Shown: positions 26,001 to 35,094, counted from the first letter of the stretch. The stretch: 64,000 nucleotides of DNA from Paenibacillus glycanilyticus NBRC 16618 (GCF_004000805.1 NZ_BILY01000001.1:1-64000), one strand, 5' to 3'. The notes: generated by a model from the sequence alone, not told the origin. Numbers and translations are program-made.

Positions 26001-28155
26001 CATCGCGTACAGCGTTTCCGTTCTCGTCCACGTTGCCGTCTTTATGCCAGCCGGTTATATCGAGATAATCCGGCATCAGCTTGGAGATGTAGATCGTCAG
26101 GTTCTCTTCGCTCGAATAAATCAAGTACGCGGTACCGTCATCATCCTTGAAGAGGTTCATATCCCTTGCCATTCCCGGGTTGCCCGGCTGGTAGTCGATC
26201 TCCCCGGCAGGAGCCTGATCCATCCGGTAGCTTCGCTGGTAGACGAACGGTCCGGTTGGCGAATCGCTTACGGCCACGCCCGCTTGAGCTTTGCCGTAAT
26301 TGGCGCTGTTATTGTAAGGATCCTTATCTCCGTCGATATGGGCCCACATGACGTATTTCTTCGTTTCATCGTTGTATATGACTTTCGGACGTTCAACGAT
26401 TCGTCCTTTACGGATATCCGCCCAGATGTTAACGGTATCCGTTCTGCCTTCATACAGCTTGGAGATCAGAGGGTCATTCGTGAAATCATCCATCGAATTG
26501 ATTAACGTAAGAGCCATACCCTCGTCTTTCCAGTTCATGAGGTCCGTAGAAGAGTATACCCGAACGCCTGCAGCCGGCCATCCGCCTTTGTGGTATTCCC
26601 CATACCAGTAATACTTCTTCGTTTTCTCGTCGTACATCATGCCTGCACCGTGAGCGTCAATCGGATTGCCGGTTGTATCTGCCCATAGCGCGCCCGGAGT
26701 TAAGGATGTACGCACCGCGCTCACTCCAAGCAAATCGGATACGGCGGAGGAAACGCCGTCTACGACTGCGCTAATGGTATAGAAGTAACCCGTGCCCTGC
26801 GTTAATCCGGTATTGGTGAAGGTTGTATCCGTACCGTTGTACACTTCGGCAAAGGTTCCCGTAGCACTCGCTGCTCTCTTAACGGAATAAGCAACGGCTG
26901 TTCCCGGCAATGCATCCCAGGTCAGTGTGACCGAGGAATCCGTTGTGGACGAGGCTTTGAAGTTAGCCGGCGCGTCAAATGCATAGGTCGTTGCTTGAAC
27001 GGATGCAGGCGCCGATTCGCCAAAGGCATTGTACGCCGTAATCTGGTATTTATATGCTTTGTCGGCTGTCAGGCCTGTAGCCTGGAAGCTTAATGAGGTC
27101 CCGTCGTAAATGTTCTCATAAGACGTACCGCCATTCGAAGACTGGTACACCTTGTAGCCGGTTGCCTTGGCAACGGCAGCCCAGCTCAGATTGATTTTCG
27201 AAGAGTTAACCGCCGTAGCGGTCTGACTGGCTGGCGCAGCCGGCGCTACCCCTACGGTCTTCACGGTAAATTCCGGTGACCACTGGGACTCGGTAAGCCC
27301 CCCGTACAAATAAGCGATCTTGTAGTAATAATCCGTATCCGAGCTCAAACCTGTGTCCGAATAGCTGGTTGCAGCAGTGTTGCCCACATAACTGTAACCG
27401 CTTCCAGAAGTTGTGGAACGGTATACGTTGTAGCTGCTTGCTCCGTTTACCGCATCCCATTTCAAGGAAACGGAGGAGTTGGTCTTCTCTTCCGATTGAA
27501 TGACGGTTGAATTGGCTGCCGGGATATCCGCAACCATAACGTCATCCACTTGAACCGACTGCCATTTATTGCGGATGCCAATCTTCCCGCTCGCAAACGT
27601 TGTATCAACTGCGTCAAACAGAAGCTTTTCCTTTCCGTTCTCCACGATATAAGCTTTGATTGAGCTGCCGATAAGCACAAGCTTCAGCGTATACCAGGTA
27701 TTTTTGCTCAGCGTATAAGCGGTGGAGCCTTTAATCGTGGCATCCGTATTATTGACCCGCTTGGTCAGAGTAAGCCCGGTTGCAGCCTGCATCTGGAAAT
27801 AGTAAAAGTTTTTATAGTCTTGGACGCGGGCCAATATGCCCGGATAAGCACCGCCGGCTCCCGTATAGAACCGCATGGATACCGTGGAATCCGTCCAGTT
27901 ATCTCCCGTCGTAATAATGCCTTCGCCCGTATCGGTCTGGCTAAGCACTTTATTGCTTGCGTCAGCAGGATCGGCCGTTACCGCCCATGTACCGGAAGTA
28001 ACCGTCCACTCCGGATCAACTGAATAATCCCCATCCGTAAAATGATCTTGAAAATCGATAGCCGATGCTGCCGACACCTTGGGAATCGGCGTAAAGTTAA
28101 ACAAGGAAACACCTAATGACAGCAGTAAAAGCCAAACAATCGGTTTTTTCCGCAC
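23077..28155 (-). CDS. Giant S-layer-anchored GH43 protein (exo-beta-1,3-galactanase-like) with LamG, Fn3 and SLH domains
   Basis: This 1692-residue preprotein starts at a GTG behind AAAGGAG. Order of parts: signal peptide (1-30); LamG/DUF1080-like sandwich (about 35-212); three fibronectin-III domains (about 215-480); GH43 propeller (about 485-865); an Ig-like Big domain (about 880-960); a galactose-binding/malectin-like domain (about 965-1125); a fourth Fn3 (about 1130-1215); a Ser/Gly/Asn linker and a further sandwich (about 1290-1490); three SLH repeats (about 1507-1692, e.g. AITRADFIQLL). The GH43 start DTTGNPIDAHGAGM, then KYYWYGEY, resembles subfamily 24, which contains exo-beta-1,3-galactanases acting on arabinogalactan. 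It should be held on the cell-wall polymer by the SLH domains. A double LacI-type operator and a cre box control it. Confidence 0.88.
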   Translation of the reverse strand: MRKKPIVWLLLLSLGVSLFNFTPIPKVSAASAIDFQDHFTDGDYSVDPEWTVTSGTWAVTADPADASNKVLSQTDTGEGIITTGDNWTDSTVSMRFYTGAGGAYPGILARVQDYKNFYYFQMQAATGLTLTKRVNNTDATIKGSTAYTLSKNTWYTLKLVLIGSSIKAYIVENGKEKLLFDAVDTTFASGKIGIRNKWQSVQVDDVMVADIPAANSTVIQSEEKTNSSVSLKWDAVNGASSYNVYRSTTSGSGYSYVGNTAATSYSDTGLSSDTDYYYKIAYLYGGLTESQWSPEFTVKTVGVAPAAPASQTATAVNSSKINLSWAAVAKATGYKVYQSSNGGTSYENIYDGTSLSFQATGLTADKAYKYQITAYNAFGESAPASVQATTYAFDAPANFKASSTTDSSVTLTWDALPGTAVAYSVKRAASATGTFAEVYNGTDTTFTNTGLTQGTGYFYTISAVVDGVSSAVSDLLGVSAVRTSLTPGALWADTTGNPIDAHGAGMMYDEKTKKYYWYGEYHKGGWPAAGVRVYSSTDLMNWKDEGMALTLINSMDDFTNDPLISKLYEGRTDTVNIWADIRKGRIVERPKVIYNDETKKYVMWAHIDGDKDPYNNSANYGKAQAGVAVSDSPTGPFVYQRSYRMDQAPAGEIDYQPGNPGMARDMNLFKDDDGTAYLIYSSEENLTIYISKLMPDYLDITGWHKDGNVDENGNAVRDASYKAVNGVDYVRVFPGAQREAPAMFKYNGHYYLITSGATGWSANQNKYTVADHIFGPWAPMQDPFVRTSASDPDPTKAFNTQSTYVIPVDPENGKFIYVGDIWNGGNFANDGAKYVFLPIEFGMGTDIAIKWYASWTPDLLNAMGQVNVTTKFPEAVKLGEVPSLPSQVEVLGKTGTVSTPVTWSINSHALTAADFAKPGPITVQMTLPEYYNKVQSVKMYVVPDNALYFVNAGGYATSDYKLLASYMQDTLANKTVIEQAYNAADASPWGYLGADSMPSGSADGDIFSTVRYLNGGNVSNSPKGTDLAYQFSLENGSYDVYLGFNDPWTNTSRKANLLLNDEMKGAVTFTPSNTMAFTGVNITNGSLKITVRNTAAQDPMISWIMIVDPDLTPAADTTMGLTATAASSTSVKLAWNKTTGALGYNLYRSDSEDGTFTKVYSGTAGTYTDSSLPSEHTYFYKVGVIDGTGAESALSTVQNVTIARTVKEIADGITAITAPAKDATTLTLPGVPAGYSVAILSSDNEVIGTDGVITPPAAETTVNLVLRVTRTSDNMTADTASIAVIVPAKSSQNNSGSGSNSSSPTGLTPVVTTDLARLTVSGVMDSSTKVAKGSVTSADLAKAFTLAPVLRDGRKVVEIELPQVAGAEAYEQQIPAGLLGQLEESQEIRVKTPFGSVTLQAGMFTSAQLGSAQNVTLHIGPSSSLAEGKPAVDIHLLADGKPLGFHNDHVQVLVTIPYTPAAGENLDHLVILYVKEDGTTESVPSGYYDPAAGVMVFTTTHFSKYAVAFVHKTFNDLAAVPWAKAQIEALASRGIIKGTSTQTYSPNAAITRADFIQLLVSTLGLTAEVDSNFADIHTADYYYQAAGIAKKLGITNGIGENRFDPRASISRQDMMTLTAKALVAAKKLSAMNGTAADISGYADSDQVSAYAADSIATLVKNGIIQGSGSQLSPLATTTRAEVAVMLYNIYKN

Positions 28156-28237
28156 TTTCTTTTCGCTCCTTTAAATAGAATAGAGTACGATCAAACGCGG
28201 ATGATACTGGCAAAGCCTGCGAGCTCCCCCCTTGTTT

Positions 28238-28267
28238 CGGAAACCGGTTTCATGAAACCCGTTTCAT
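28238..28267. promoter_or_regulatory. Double LacI-type operator of the SLH-GH43 gene
   Basis: Two overlapping palindromes with centres 14 bp apart: CGGAAACCGGTTTCAT (28238-28253) and ATGAAACCCGTTTCAT (28252-28267). They lie in the 5' leader, about 85 bp before the start codon. The same double arrangement occurs before the GH30 gene at 62529-62558. Confidence 0.75.
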
Positions 28268-28319
28268 GATAGGCGTAAAAATATGAAATCCAGCGGGACT
28301 TCTCCAAACAAAAAAAAGA

Positions 28320-28334
28320 AGAAAGCGGTTTCAT
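28320..28334 (-). promoter_or_regulatory. cre box at the transcription start of the SLH-GH43 gene
   Basis: Read on the minus strand, ATGAAACCGCTTTCT fits all fixed cre positions. It lies immediately downstream of the -10 box and should block initiation. Confidence 0.65.
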
Positions 28335-28341
28335 TGCCCCA

Positions 28342-28370
28342 ATTGTACTGTTTTCCCCATCAATTGGCAA
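28342..28370 (-). promoter_or_regulatory. Promoter of the SLH-GH43 gene
   Basis: On the minus strand: -35 TTGCCA (28365-28370), a 17-bp spacer and -10 TACAAT (28342-28347). This predicts a leader of about 180 bases that contains the cre and the double operator. Confidence 0.65.
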
Positions 28371-28449
28371 CCAACTTTCTTCTTAACTCCAGTCGTTTTT
28401 CGAGATATTTTTGTCAAAACTTGTTGAATTTCAAAAATTTCAAATCCTG

Positions 28450-29556
28450 TTACCTTAAATAAAGCAAGAGGGGCTGCAGCTTCAGCGCCTTTAACTCCTC
28501 GTAGACCAGTCTCGCGATCTCGATTCCGCCAAGCTGCTGGAAATGCGTATTATCCTCCGTGCCGTCCGGGAAGTTCATAAATTCCCCGGGGGCCAGCCAC
28601 ATGAACAGCTTCTTGGTCTCTTCCTGGCCTAGTGCTTCGAATAAGGCTTTGCTAGCCTTCGCCAAATCGATTAACGGCACTTCCTCTTCGGCTGCCAGCT
28701 CCCTGACCGCCGTCAAATAATCCCCGTGTGTATCCCGGAGCGTTCCGTCCTCCTCATAGAAGCGGCGCTGCACGGAAGTGACCAGGACCGGAATCGCCTT
28801 CCGCTCCCTCGCTCCGTCGATATAGGTCCTCAGAGTCTGCTTGTAGGTGGTAAAAGGTTCCGTATAACGCTCTTCGTCAAACTTCTGGTCGTTATGGCCG
28901 AACTGGATAAGCAAATAATCGTATGGCTTTACGCGGCTCCAGATTTGATCCAGCACGCCTTCGCTGATAAAGCTTTTGGAGCTGCGGCCGGATAAGGCAT
29001 AATTCGCTACGGCCGCGTCCTGCTTCACGAACATCGGAAGCATCTGTCCCCAGCCCGCGTACGGATAACCGTCATCCGGCTGGTCCGTCACCGTCGAATC
29101 TCCCGCTAAGAATATCGTACAGGCTTGCGGCGCCGGCTCCACCTCCATCGCGTTAATGCGAGGCGCAAGCCCGGAGAATGAGAGCTTTAGCTGCCCGCCG
29201 GTTACCCATACCGAAAAGCTGATCCGGGAGAAGCTGCCCGGAGCTGTCCGCTGCTTATGCACCATTAGGCGTCCCTGACCAGCTTTGATCGTTGTTTCGG
29301 TCTCGGCAATTTCATCGCCCAGCAGGACAGAGACGCGGTAAATGCCGTCCTCTGCATCGAGCAAAAAAGCCGTATCGAGCGGGATGCAGAAATCTCTGCG
29401 CAAGGCTCCCGGTTCGCCGCGGTCCTTCGCATTTATCCGGTCCGTCCGGGTAAAGCCGTATCCCGTAAAGGAATCATAGCCGGATTGCGGCGTAATCTTC
29501 GTATAGCCCTCGGCCGGGGTGCCTGTGCCAAAATCAAATCGATAGTTTCGCGTCAT
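28450..29556 (-). CDS. SGNH-hydrolase, rhamnogalacturonan acetylesterase-like (YesT/RhgT type)
   Basis: This 368-residue leaderless protein has an N-terminal sandwich (about 1-140, FDFGTGTPAEGYTKI, a malectin/CBM35-like start found in YesT relatives) and an SGNH esterase domain (about 146-365). Catalytic and oxyanion residues: S154 in LAGDSTVTDQ, G190 region in YALSGRSSKSF, N222 in QFGHNDQK, and D335/H338 in EDNTHF. The family removes acetyl groups from rhamnogalacturonan I. The gene is last in a run of five (YetA-like, YesU-like, deacetylase, FG-GAP, esterase) with short gaps, much like the yes region of B. subtilis. No clear terminator is seen behind it. Confidence 0.88.
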   Translation of the reverse strand: MTRNYRFDFGTGTPAEGYTKITPQSGYDSFTGYGFTRTDRINAKDRGEPGALRRDFCIPLDTAFLLDAEDGIYRVSVLLGDEIAETETTIKAGQGRLMVHKQRTAPGSFSRISFSVWVTGGQLKLSFSGLAPRINAMEVEPAPQACTIFLAGDSTVTDQPDDGYPYAGWGQMLPMFVKQDAAVANYALSGRSSKSFISEGVLDQIWSRVKPYDYLLIQFGHNDQKFDEERYTEPFTTYKQTLRTYIDGARERKAIPVLVTSVQRRFYEEDGTLRDTHGDYLTAVRELAAEEEVPLIDLAKASKALFEALGQEETKKLFMWLAPGEFMNFPDGTEDNTHFQQLGGIEIARLVYEELKALKLQPLLLYLR

Positions 29557-29572
29557 TTCGTTTCTAGCTCCT

Positions 29573-30841
29573 CTACTTTATTTCTCCGCCGGGATACAAG
29601 GTTGAGCTGGACAGCCGTTTGGGCTGCGGCAGCGGAGAATCGGTTACGCATTCGCTCAGCTTCACTTGCTTGCTGGAATAAATGGAGGCCATGTCATTCG
29701 AATAAATAATGACCTGCTCCGTTCCGCTCCCCCATAAGTCGGCGTGGACGGCATACCCTTCGGAAGGGAATTGTACCACCGGATTCATAGAGCCGTCATA
29801 CAAGGTTGGGAATACGCCGCCTCCGCGACGGTAAGCCAGAATATAGTCCGGCGCATCCTCCGTCCAGCCCCTTAACGGTTCAATAATGGTCAGCCAGCCC
29901 GGCGTCTTCCGGTCTTCCTTCCACAGCTCCTTGCCTTCGCTGTCCAGCAGGAACAAAGCGTCCTTGCCGACCAGGCCTTTGCCGTCATCCTCCCGGACAA
30001 GCCGGTCCAGCCCGGCGATCTGCAGACCCGGAAGATCGGTCCGGAACCGGCCCAGCGCGATATGCTGCGATTCAACGGACCCCTCATAACGCCACAGCTC
30101 CTTGCCATGCCGGTCGTACATAACCGTTACGCTGCCGCCGATGACAAGCTCGGGCTCTCCGTCTCCGTTCACATCGCCTACCCAGATGCAGTCGGCGTGA
30201 TCGTCCAGATCATGACAGCTCCACAGCAGCTTGCCGTCATGATCGAGCAGATCGTAGCCGGCCATAACCTCATCCCTTCCGTCGCCATCCAGATCGTAGA
30301 CCCACGGGAAGTGGCCCGGATTCCCCTCATGCGTCCATAACAGCTTGAACTCACGGTCCATCGCCCACAGACGGTGATAACGGTCCTTCAAGATAAGATC
30401 GCCGGCAAACGTGCCACCTGTAAGATTTACGACAATGATACAGTCGTGGGCATGCGGATCAGGCAGCTCATGGGTCGATCGGACCGAGCCGTCTTGCCCG
30501 TTCAGGATATGCAGCCGGTCATCCATGACGCACAGCACCTCAAGCCTGCCATCCCCGTCGATATCCGCAATTTGCGCCGGATAATCCGAGCCATGGCGTC
30601 CCGCTCCGGGATCGGGCTTGCCGGTCTGCCACAGCAGATGGCCCTCCAGATCATAAGCGGTCAGACATTGCACCTGATGGGGAATATATCGGACATCCTG
30701 ACGGTTATCCGGCTGTACCAGCAGCAGCTCCATCCGGCCGTCGCCGTTCAGGTCGCCAAGCAGCGCTTTGCAGTTTGCCCCCGCCGCTTGCAGATCTATG
30801 GTGCTTAACAAATAAGGCTCCTTAGTGGATACGGATGACAT
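29573..30841 (-). CDS. Leaderless FG-GAP/VCBS-type beta-propeller protein, unknown enzymatic role
   Basis: About 422 residues with repeated calcium-loop blades: GDLNGDGRMELL, ADIDGDGRLEVL, YDLDGDGRDEVM, GDVNGDGEPELV, each separated by about 45-60 residues and often paired with YDRHGKELW-type strands. Propellers like this form the body of family 11 rhamnogalacturonan lyases (YesW/YesX), but the usual PL11 N-terminus and a signal peptide are missing. It may be a cytoplasmic lyase relative or a non-catalytic binding protein. ATG 30841 is chosen because GGGAGG lies 7 bases upstream; an upstream TTG is rejected. It sits 16 bp before the esterase gene. Confidence 0.75.
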   Translation of the reverse strand: MSSVSTKEPYLLSTIDLQAAGANCKALLGDLNGDGRMELLLVQPDNRQDVRYIPHQVQCLTAYDLEGHLLWQTGKPDPGAGRHGSDYPAQIADIDGDGRLEVLCVMDDRLHILNGQDGSVRSTHELPDPHAHDCIIVVNLTGGTFAGDLILKDRYHRLWAMDREFKLLWTHEGNPGHFPWVYDLDGDGRDEVMAGYDLLDHDGKLLWSCHDLDDHADCIWVGDVNGDGEPELVIGGSVTVMYDRHGKELWRYEGSVESQHIALGRFRTDLPGLQIAGLDRLVREDDGKGLVGKDALFLLDSEGKELWKEDRKTPGWLTIIEPLRGWTEDAPDYILAYRRGGGVFPTLYDGSMNPVVQFPSEGYAVHADLWGSGTEQVIIYSNDMASIYSSKQVKLSECVTDSPLPQPKRLSSSTLYPGGEIK

Positions 30842-30880
30842 CCTCTTGCCTCCCAACAATATTAGATTCCATAACGCTAA

Positions 30881-31675
30881 CTACAACGCAATCTGCTGTC
30901 CGCCCTTCACTTCCACCGTCTCGGCGTCAACCTTCAGCCACACGCTGATGGCGGAAGGATTATAGACAAAGCTGAGGTCAGCCGCAAACTTTAGCCCTTC
31001 GAAAGCTTTCGCGTAATCCACCAGCTCCATATTCGTGCAATACCAGATCGCCGGATTACCGCCGATAAATTGTCCGAACTGCTCCATCAGCTCCCAATTA
31101 TTGTCGCTGTCGAATTCGTAGCTGTGGCCCCACACATACATCAGGTACAAATACTGCGATTTTTGAAGTCCGGCGAATTCCTCCGCATGCTTCATCAGAT
31201 CCCGGTTATGATGGCAGGTTGGCTGCCACTCGTGCCAGTCATCCGGCATGCCGTAATGTCCCGTGCTGGGAACAACACGCGCATATTCGATGCCAAGACC
31301 GGGCAGCAGCTCCTTGATTCTTTTGTTATAGGATCCGTTCGGGTAAGACATTCCACGGACTGTGTAGCCAACAATACGCTCCAGATTACGCCGGTCCTCC
31401 ATGACCTCGTATACGATCTGCTCATTCGGGCACCGGGCAATCGTCGGGTGAGTCAGCGTATGAGCCGATACTTCATGCCCGGCATACAGCGTCCTGACTT
31501 CATCGGCACCAATCCGGTCGTTTGTTCCAAGCAGACCGGAATTAAGATGAAATGTGCCCTTCAGCCCGTACCGGTTAAAAATATCGACCAGACGCCGGTC
31601 GGCGAACCGCCCGTCATCGTAGCTAAGCGTGAGCGCCTTATGCCTTCCTTCCGGGAAACACATCACAATCGCCAT
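30881..31675 (-). CDS. Polysaccharide deacetylase (carbohydrate esterase 4 fold), cytoplasmic
   Basis: This 264-residue NodB-type barrel has the metal/catalytic motifs TLSYDDG (D20 and D21) and SAHTLTHP (H70 and H74), followed by MSYPNGSYN. No signal peptide is present. Relatives with this short form occur beside rhamnogalacturonan genes and may remove acetyl or formyl groups from imported oligosaccharides rather than from chitin or peptidoglycan. The gene lies 34 bp after the YesU-like gene and 39 bp before the propeller gene. RBS GGGAGG. Confidence 0.85.
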   Translation of the reverse strand: MAIVMCFPEGRHKALTLSYDDGRFADRRLVDIFNRYGLKGTFHLNSGLLGTNDRIGADEVRTLYAGHEVSAHTLTHPTIARCPNEQIVYEVMEDRRNLERIVGYTVRGMSYPNGSYNKRIKELLPGLGIEYARVVPSTGHYGMPDDWHEWQPTCHHNRDLMKHAEEFAGLQKSQYLYLMYVWGHSYEFDSDNNWELMEQFGQFIGGNPAIWYCTNMELVDYAKAFEGLKFAADLSFVYNPSAISVWLKVDAETVEVKGGQQIAL

Positions 31676-31709
31676 TGCTTTAACCTCCCGCTTCTATCGC
31701 ATGTTTCCC

Positions 31710-32411
31710 TTACGGGGCATACACCTGCAAATTTCCGTATTCCGCGATAAGCGGTGCCATCTGGCGGAAGCCCAGCTTGCCTTTCCCAAGCAGCGGCCCC
31801 CAAGTGGTGCCGTCATCCTTAAAACTGAACAACAATAGATCATTTACGGCAAATTGCACATACGGCCCTTGCTTCAGCAGCTGCATCCGATATGGCCCCT
31901 CCGCATCCGCCGCATCCGGGATCGGATCCGCGCCTTGCGCAACGAGGTGGAAGCCGTAGCTTTTCCGCAAATTGCAGGTATGGAAGCTTCTTTCCTCCGC
32001 GTGGCGCCTGCGGAAATAGGACACATGGAACGCGTTAATATCTCCGTGATGATACTGGTCGTAAATGCCGCTGCGACCGGCTAACCCGGAATCAAACAAA
32101 TCCTGTCCTTCTATTCCCGCCGCGCAAAAAAATAGAATAGCCAGCCCCGGCTCGCGGACCGGCCAGAAATCCCACGTGACTACCATATCCGGCGGGAATT
32201 GCTCCGGACACCAGAACACCAGATTGGCTGCTTGTCCCTCTTCGGGGTCACGCGTGCTTTCAAGGCGCATGCGCCCCATCGGGAAGGTGACGGCTGCATC
32301 CCCTTCCATCCGGTAATCCGATACGTCCTCAGCCGAGCACAGCGGGTTATTATAAATCATTCTCCATCCGGCTGGAATCAGCATGCTTCTTGCCGTCGTT
32401 GCTGTTGTCAT
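31710..32411 (-). CDS. YesU-like DUF1961 protein
   Basis: About 233 residues. It is close to the DUF1961/YesU family by eye: WRMIYNNPLCSAEDVSDYRMEG, then MRLES, NLVFWCPEQFP, SGIYDQYHHGDINAFHVSYFRR and a concanavalin-like GKLGFRQM ending. B. subtilis YesU is encoded within the rhamnogalacturonan locus and has a jelly-roll fold; its function is not settled. The start is ambiguous: TTG 32417 has only 5 bases from AAGGAG and ATG 32411 has 11. The ribosome site lies inside the last codons of the YetA-like gene, so translation is probably coupled. Confidence 0.8.
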   Translation of the reverse strand: MTTATTARSMLIPAGWRMIYNNPLCSAEDVSDYRMEGDAAVTFPMGRMRLESTRDPEEGQAANLVFWCPEQFPPDMVVTWDFWPVREPGLAILFFCAAGIEGQDLFDSGLAGRSGIYDQYHHGDINAFHVSYFRRRHAEERSFHTCNLRKSYGFHLVAQGADPIPDAADAEGPYRMQLLKQGPYVQFAVNDLLLFSFKDDGTTWGPLLGKGKLGFRQMAPLIAEYGNLQVYAP

Positions 32412-32418
32412 CGTCAAG

Positions 32419-35004
32419 TCAACTCCTTAGAGATTGCTCCCGAAGCTTAGGCAGATGGTCTGCGATCAGCTCCAGGGCGATAATCGTATTCAGCGACCAT
32501 TGGGCTGCTTCATTCGTATTCATCCAGTCGATTTCCTGCAGAACGTCAAGGTGAGCAACCGTCGCGGCCTCCTCCTGAAGATTCACGGCCGCAAACGGAT
32601 TGCCAAGCAAAATGTCCCAGCATTGCCGGGCCGTTGCTTCATCCTTCCTGTAATAAGCGCCGTAAGCAACAATCGCCGCGCTGAGCACCGGATGCTCGAA
32701 GCGCGTTGTGCTGATATGGCCCTTCGTCAGCTTATCCTTCTCTTCCTGCGTCTTGTTGTAATAAACGCCAAGCTCCGCGAGCATCTCTTCCCATTCCGGA
32801 TCCTTCAGCATGCCGGCCAGCTCGAACCATACCTGCGGTCCGCCCATGCAAATCGCCAGATGACGGCCCCAGTTATCGTCGCCCATCGGCGTCAAGACAC
32901 CGGTCTTTGGATCATAGCCATAGGTGGGGCCGGAGATAAGGCGGTAATTGGCGCCTTTTATACTGTTAATGCCGACCAAAATTTTGTCCCGGTAAGCAGC
33001 GCTCTCGTAACGCTCCCATTGCGTCATCCAGTTCGAGCTGAAGGCTGCCCAGTCGGGACCTACCCGGATGTGGGTCGGATGCTCGTCTTTCGGGAAGTAA
33101 TACCGCATCGGATCAAGGTTAACGGTTGTAAAATCCGAATCCTTCGTTTCGTTCATCATATCCCCGATCCGCTCATCCGCCGTCAGATAATAAAAGTAAC
33201 GGTGAAGGCCGGCCATGCCGATTCTCGCCTCCTTGCAGCCGCAGCCCCAATGGACGACGTTATGGCGCGAGCCAAGACCGGCATATTCGCCGAAATGATA
33301 GACGTCTACCTCGCTTGTATGCCTGGTCATCGCTTCCGCCATCCGGAAGATGTCTTCCCGGCCCGTTCGAAGAAACATGATCCACAGCCACATGTTGGGC
33401 GCAAGCTCCGTGTTCTGCCAAGCGCAGCCGCCTAGATCATAATTCCAGACATGCCGAACCGGATCGTAGCTGTGCATGTAATCGCCGTAATCCCACAATC
33501 CGTACCATTTGCGCTGCTCGACTTCCTTCCGGTAAAAGGCAATAATGCCGTCCAGCCTCGCTTCAAGCTGCCGCTTTTCTTCGGTCGAATGATCCGGCAG
33601 GCTCCATATTCCGAAAGCTCGTGCTTCATGGTAATAGAATGGCTCGCATACAAGCAGGGTCGGATGATCCGTTTCCTGCCGCATGAACTCCAGGAGCTCC
33701 GGCCCCGGCGTTTCCTCCGTACACCAAAGCATCAGTTCATTCGTATTGGCGATACCGTATGGCGTTGCGCGCAGCTCCTCCGCCCCTTCATAGGACGATT
33801 CCACATGGGTTTTCGTATCGTAATGCCTCATATCCATCGGCTCGCCTTCCGGCGTCCATAACCATGCGGTAAACGATGCCTCGTCCCCCGCAGCTCCATG
33901 AACCTCAAAGCCCGAAGGATGCTTTCTCCAGAAATGGCGCAGCCCGCAGGCAAGTCCGCCCCCTTCGCTGCCAACGAATGCAAGTCCGCCCGCCCGGTGG
34001 CCATCCGTGACCTTTACCCAGCTGCAGCCTTCGCCGGTTCTTTTCCAGATCCGGTAATGCTCGGACGACTGCTGCATAAGCTTGAAGCCGTCCCATGTCG
34101 CCGAATCATCCAGCAAGCCAAGAAAATACGCGTCATCAGAAGGATCAAAGCCGACTTTTGCCCCAGCAGTCTGCCGTTCGAACAGCTCCCGGTACTTCCC
34201 TTTTGTTCTCCGGGTATGAAGGGTTTTCGGAGATTCCGCGAATAGTCCGTTGTCTCCCGAGAAACGGATATGACGGTTATATTGCTCGCCTCTCATGGGA
34301 ACGGCAAAGCGAACGCCAAGTCCCTTAATAAAATCCTCGTTCGGGTTGCCGTCGTAAAAAAACGTATGCACAATCCGGATCGTCTCAAGACCCGCATACA
34401 GGTAGAGTCTCATGGAAAAAGGAAGCCATTCCCGCGAACCGGCGGCTGCGCGGTGCCTGCCGTCGATTTTTGCAACCGCGCGCACGGGACCCTCCTGCTC
34501 AATAGTTAACCGGTGTACCCGGCTTTCAAACGGTTCCTGCCGGACCGTTCGGACGCCGGATACTTCGCTTGCGCTCTCCCTTATGCAAACCAGCTCTCCG
34601 CCGCTGCATAGCTTTACCCCGTTCCGGGTAATGCTGCGCAGCCAGCTGCTGCCCTGCTTGCCAAGCGTACAGACGATGACACCGGTATCCAGTCGAACCT
34701 CATCATCCGTCTCCGTCACTTTAACCGTTAAAGGGGCAGCTGCTGCATCCCCTTTCGTCAAGCTGTAAGCTTCCGGAGCGCTGTCAGCGCTTACCGCTGC
34801 GTGAGCGGACCATTTCACGCTGCCGTCCGGCCAAAAGGCGGTCGCCCAGTGCTGCATCGGCACGGGTTCGCCCAAGCTGGTTGTAAGACTCAAAGCCTCG
34901 TCCCGCCCAAGCTCGCCTTCCTTCCACGGAATTCCCCACGTCATCCCGACCGGCATTATACTCTGATTTGACGATAAGCTGTGCAACTGAATCTTAGCCG
35001 CCAT
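32419..35004 (-). CDS. YetA-like / PL26-related protein (exo-rhamnogalacturonan lyase family)
   Basis: About 861 residues. The N-terminus (LSSNQSIMPVGMTWGIPWKEG, VPMQHWATAFWPDGSVKWSAH) fits the RIFT-barrel start of PcRGLX/YetA-like proteins. A central sandwich and a C-terminal alpha/alpha-toroid rich in Trp and His follow (VHWGCGCKEARIGMAGLHRYFYYLT). Fungal members are exo-acting lyases that remove unsaturated units from rhamnogalacturonan I. There is no signal peptide, so it should degrade imported oligosaccharides. GTG 35010 and ATG 35004 both follow AAAGGAG; the ATG has the better spacing. First of the five-gene catabolic run, it starts 125 bp after the AraC-type regulator. Confidence 0.82.
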   Translation of the reverse strand: MAAKIQLHSLSSNQSIMPVGMTWGIPWKEGELGRDEALSLTTSLGEPVPMQHWATAFWPDGSVKWSAHAAVSADSAPEAYSLTKGDAAAAPLTVKVTETDDEVRLDTGVIVCTLGKQGSSWLRSITRNGVKLCSGGELVCIRESASEVSGVRTVRQEPFESRVHRLTIEQEGPVRAVAKIDGRHRAAAGSREWLPFSMRLYLYAGLETIRIVHTFFYDGNPNEDFIKGLGVRFAVPMRGEQYNRHIRFSGDNGLFAESPKTLHTRRTKGKYRELFERQTAGAKVGFDPSDDAYFLGLLDDSATWDGFKLMQQSSEHYRIWKRTGEGCSWVKVTDGHRAGGLAFVGSEGGGLACGLRHFWRKHPSGFEVHGAAGDEASFTAWLWTPEGEPMDMRHYDTKTHVESSYEGAEELRATPYGIANTNELMLWCTEETPGPELLEFMRQETDHPTLLVCEPFYYHEARAFGIWSLPDHSTEEKRQLEARLDGIIAFYRKEVEQRKWYGLWDYGDYMHSYDPVRHVWNYDLGGCAWQNTELAPNMWLWIMFLRTGREDIFRMAEAMTRHTSEVDVYHFGEYAGLGSRHNVVHWGCGCKEARIGMAGLHRYFYYLTADERIGDMMNETKDSDFTTVNLDPMRYYFPKDEHPTHIRVGPDWAAFSSNWMTQWERYESAAYRDKILVGINSIKGANYRLISGPTYGYDPKTGVLTPMGDDNWGRHLAICMGGPQVWFELAGMLKDPEWEEMLAELGVYYNKTQEEKDKLTKGHISTTRFEHPVLSAAIVAYGAYYRKDEATARQCWDILLGNPFAAVNLQEEAATVAHLDVLQEIDWMNTNEAAQWSLNTIIALELIADHLPKLREQSLRS

Positions 35005-35094
35005 TTGCACTCATCTCCTTTGTCGTTTGGCCCCATTGTAGAAGCTGATGGATTAACGCTCAATGAGACAATATTGCGGAAGGGCCAAAAGACG

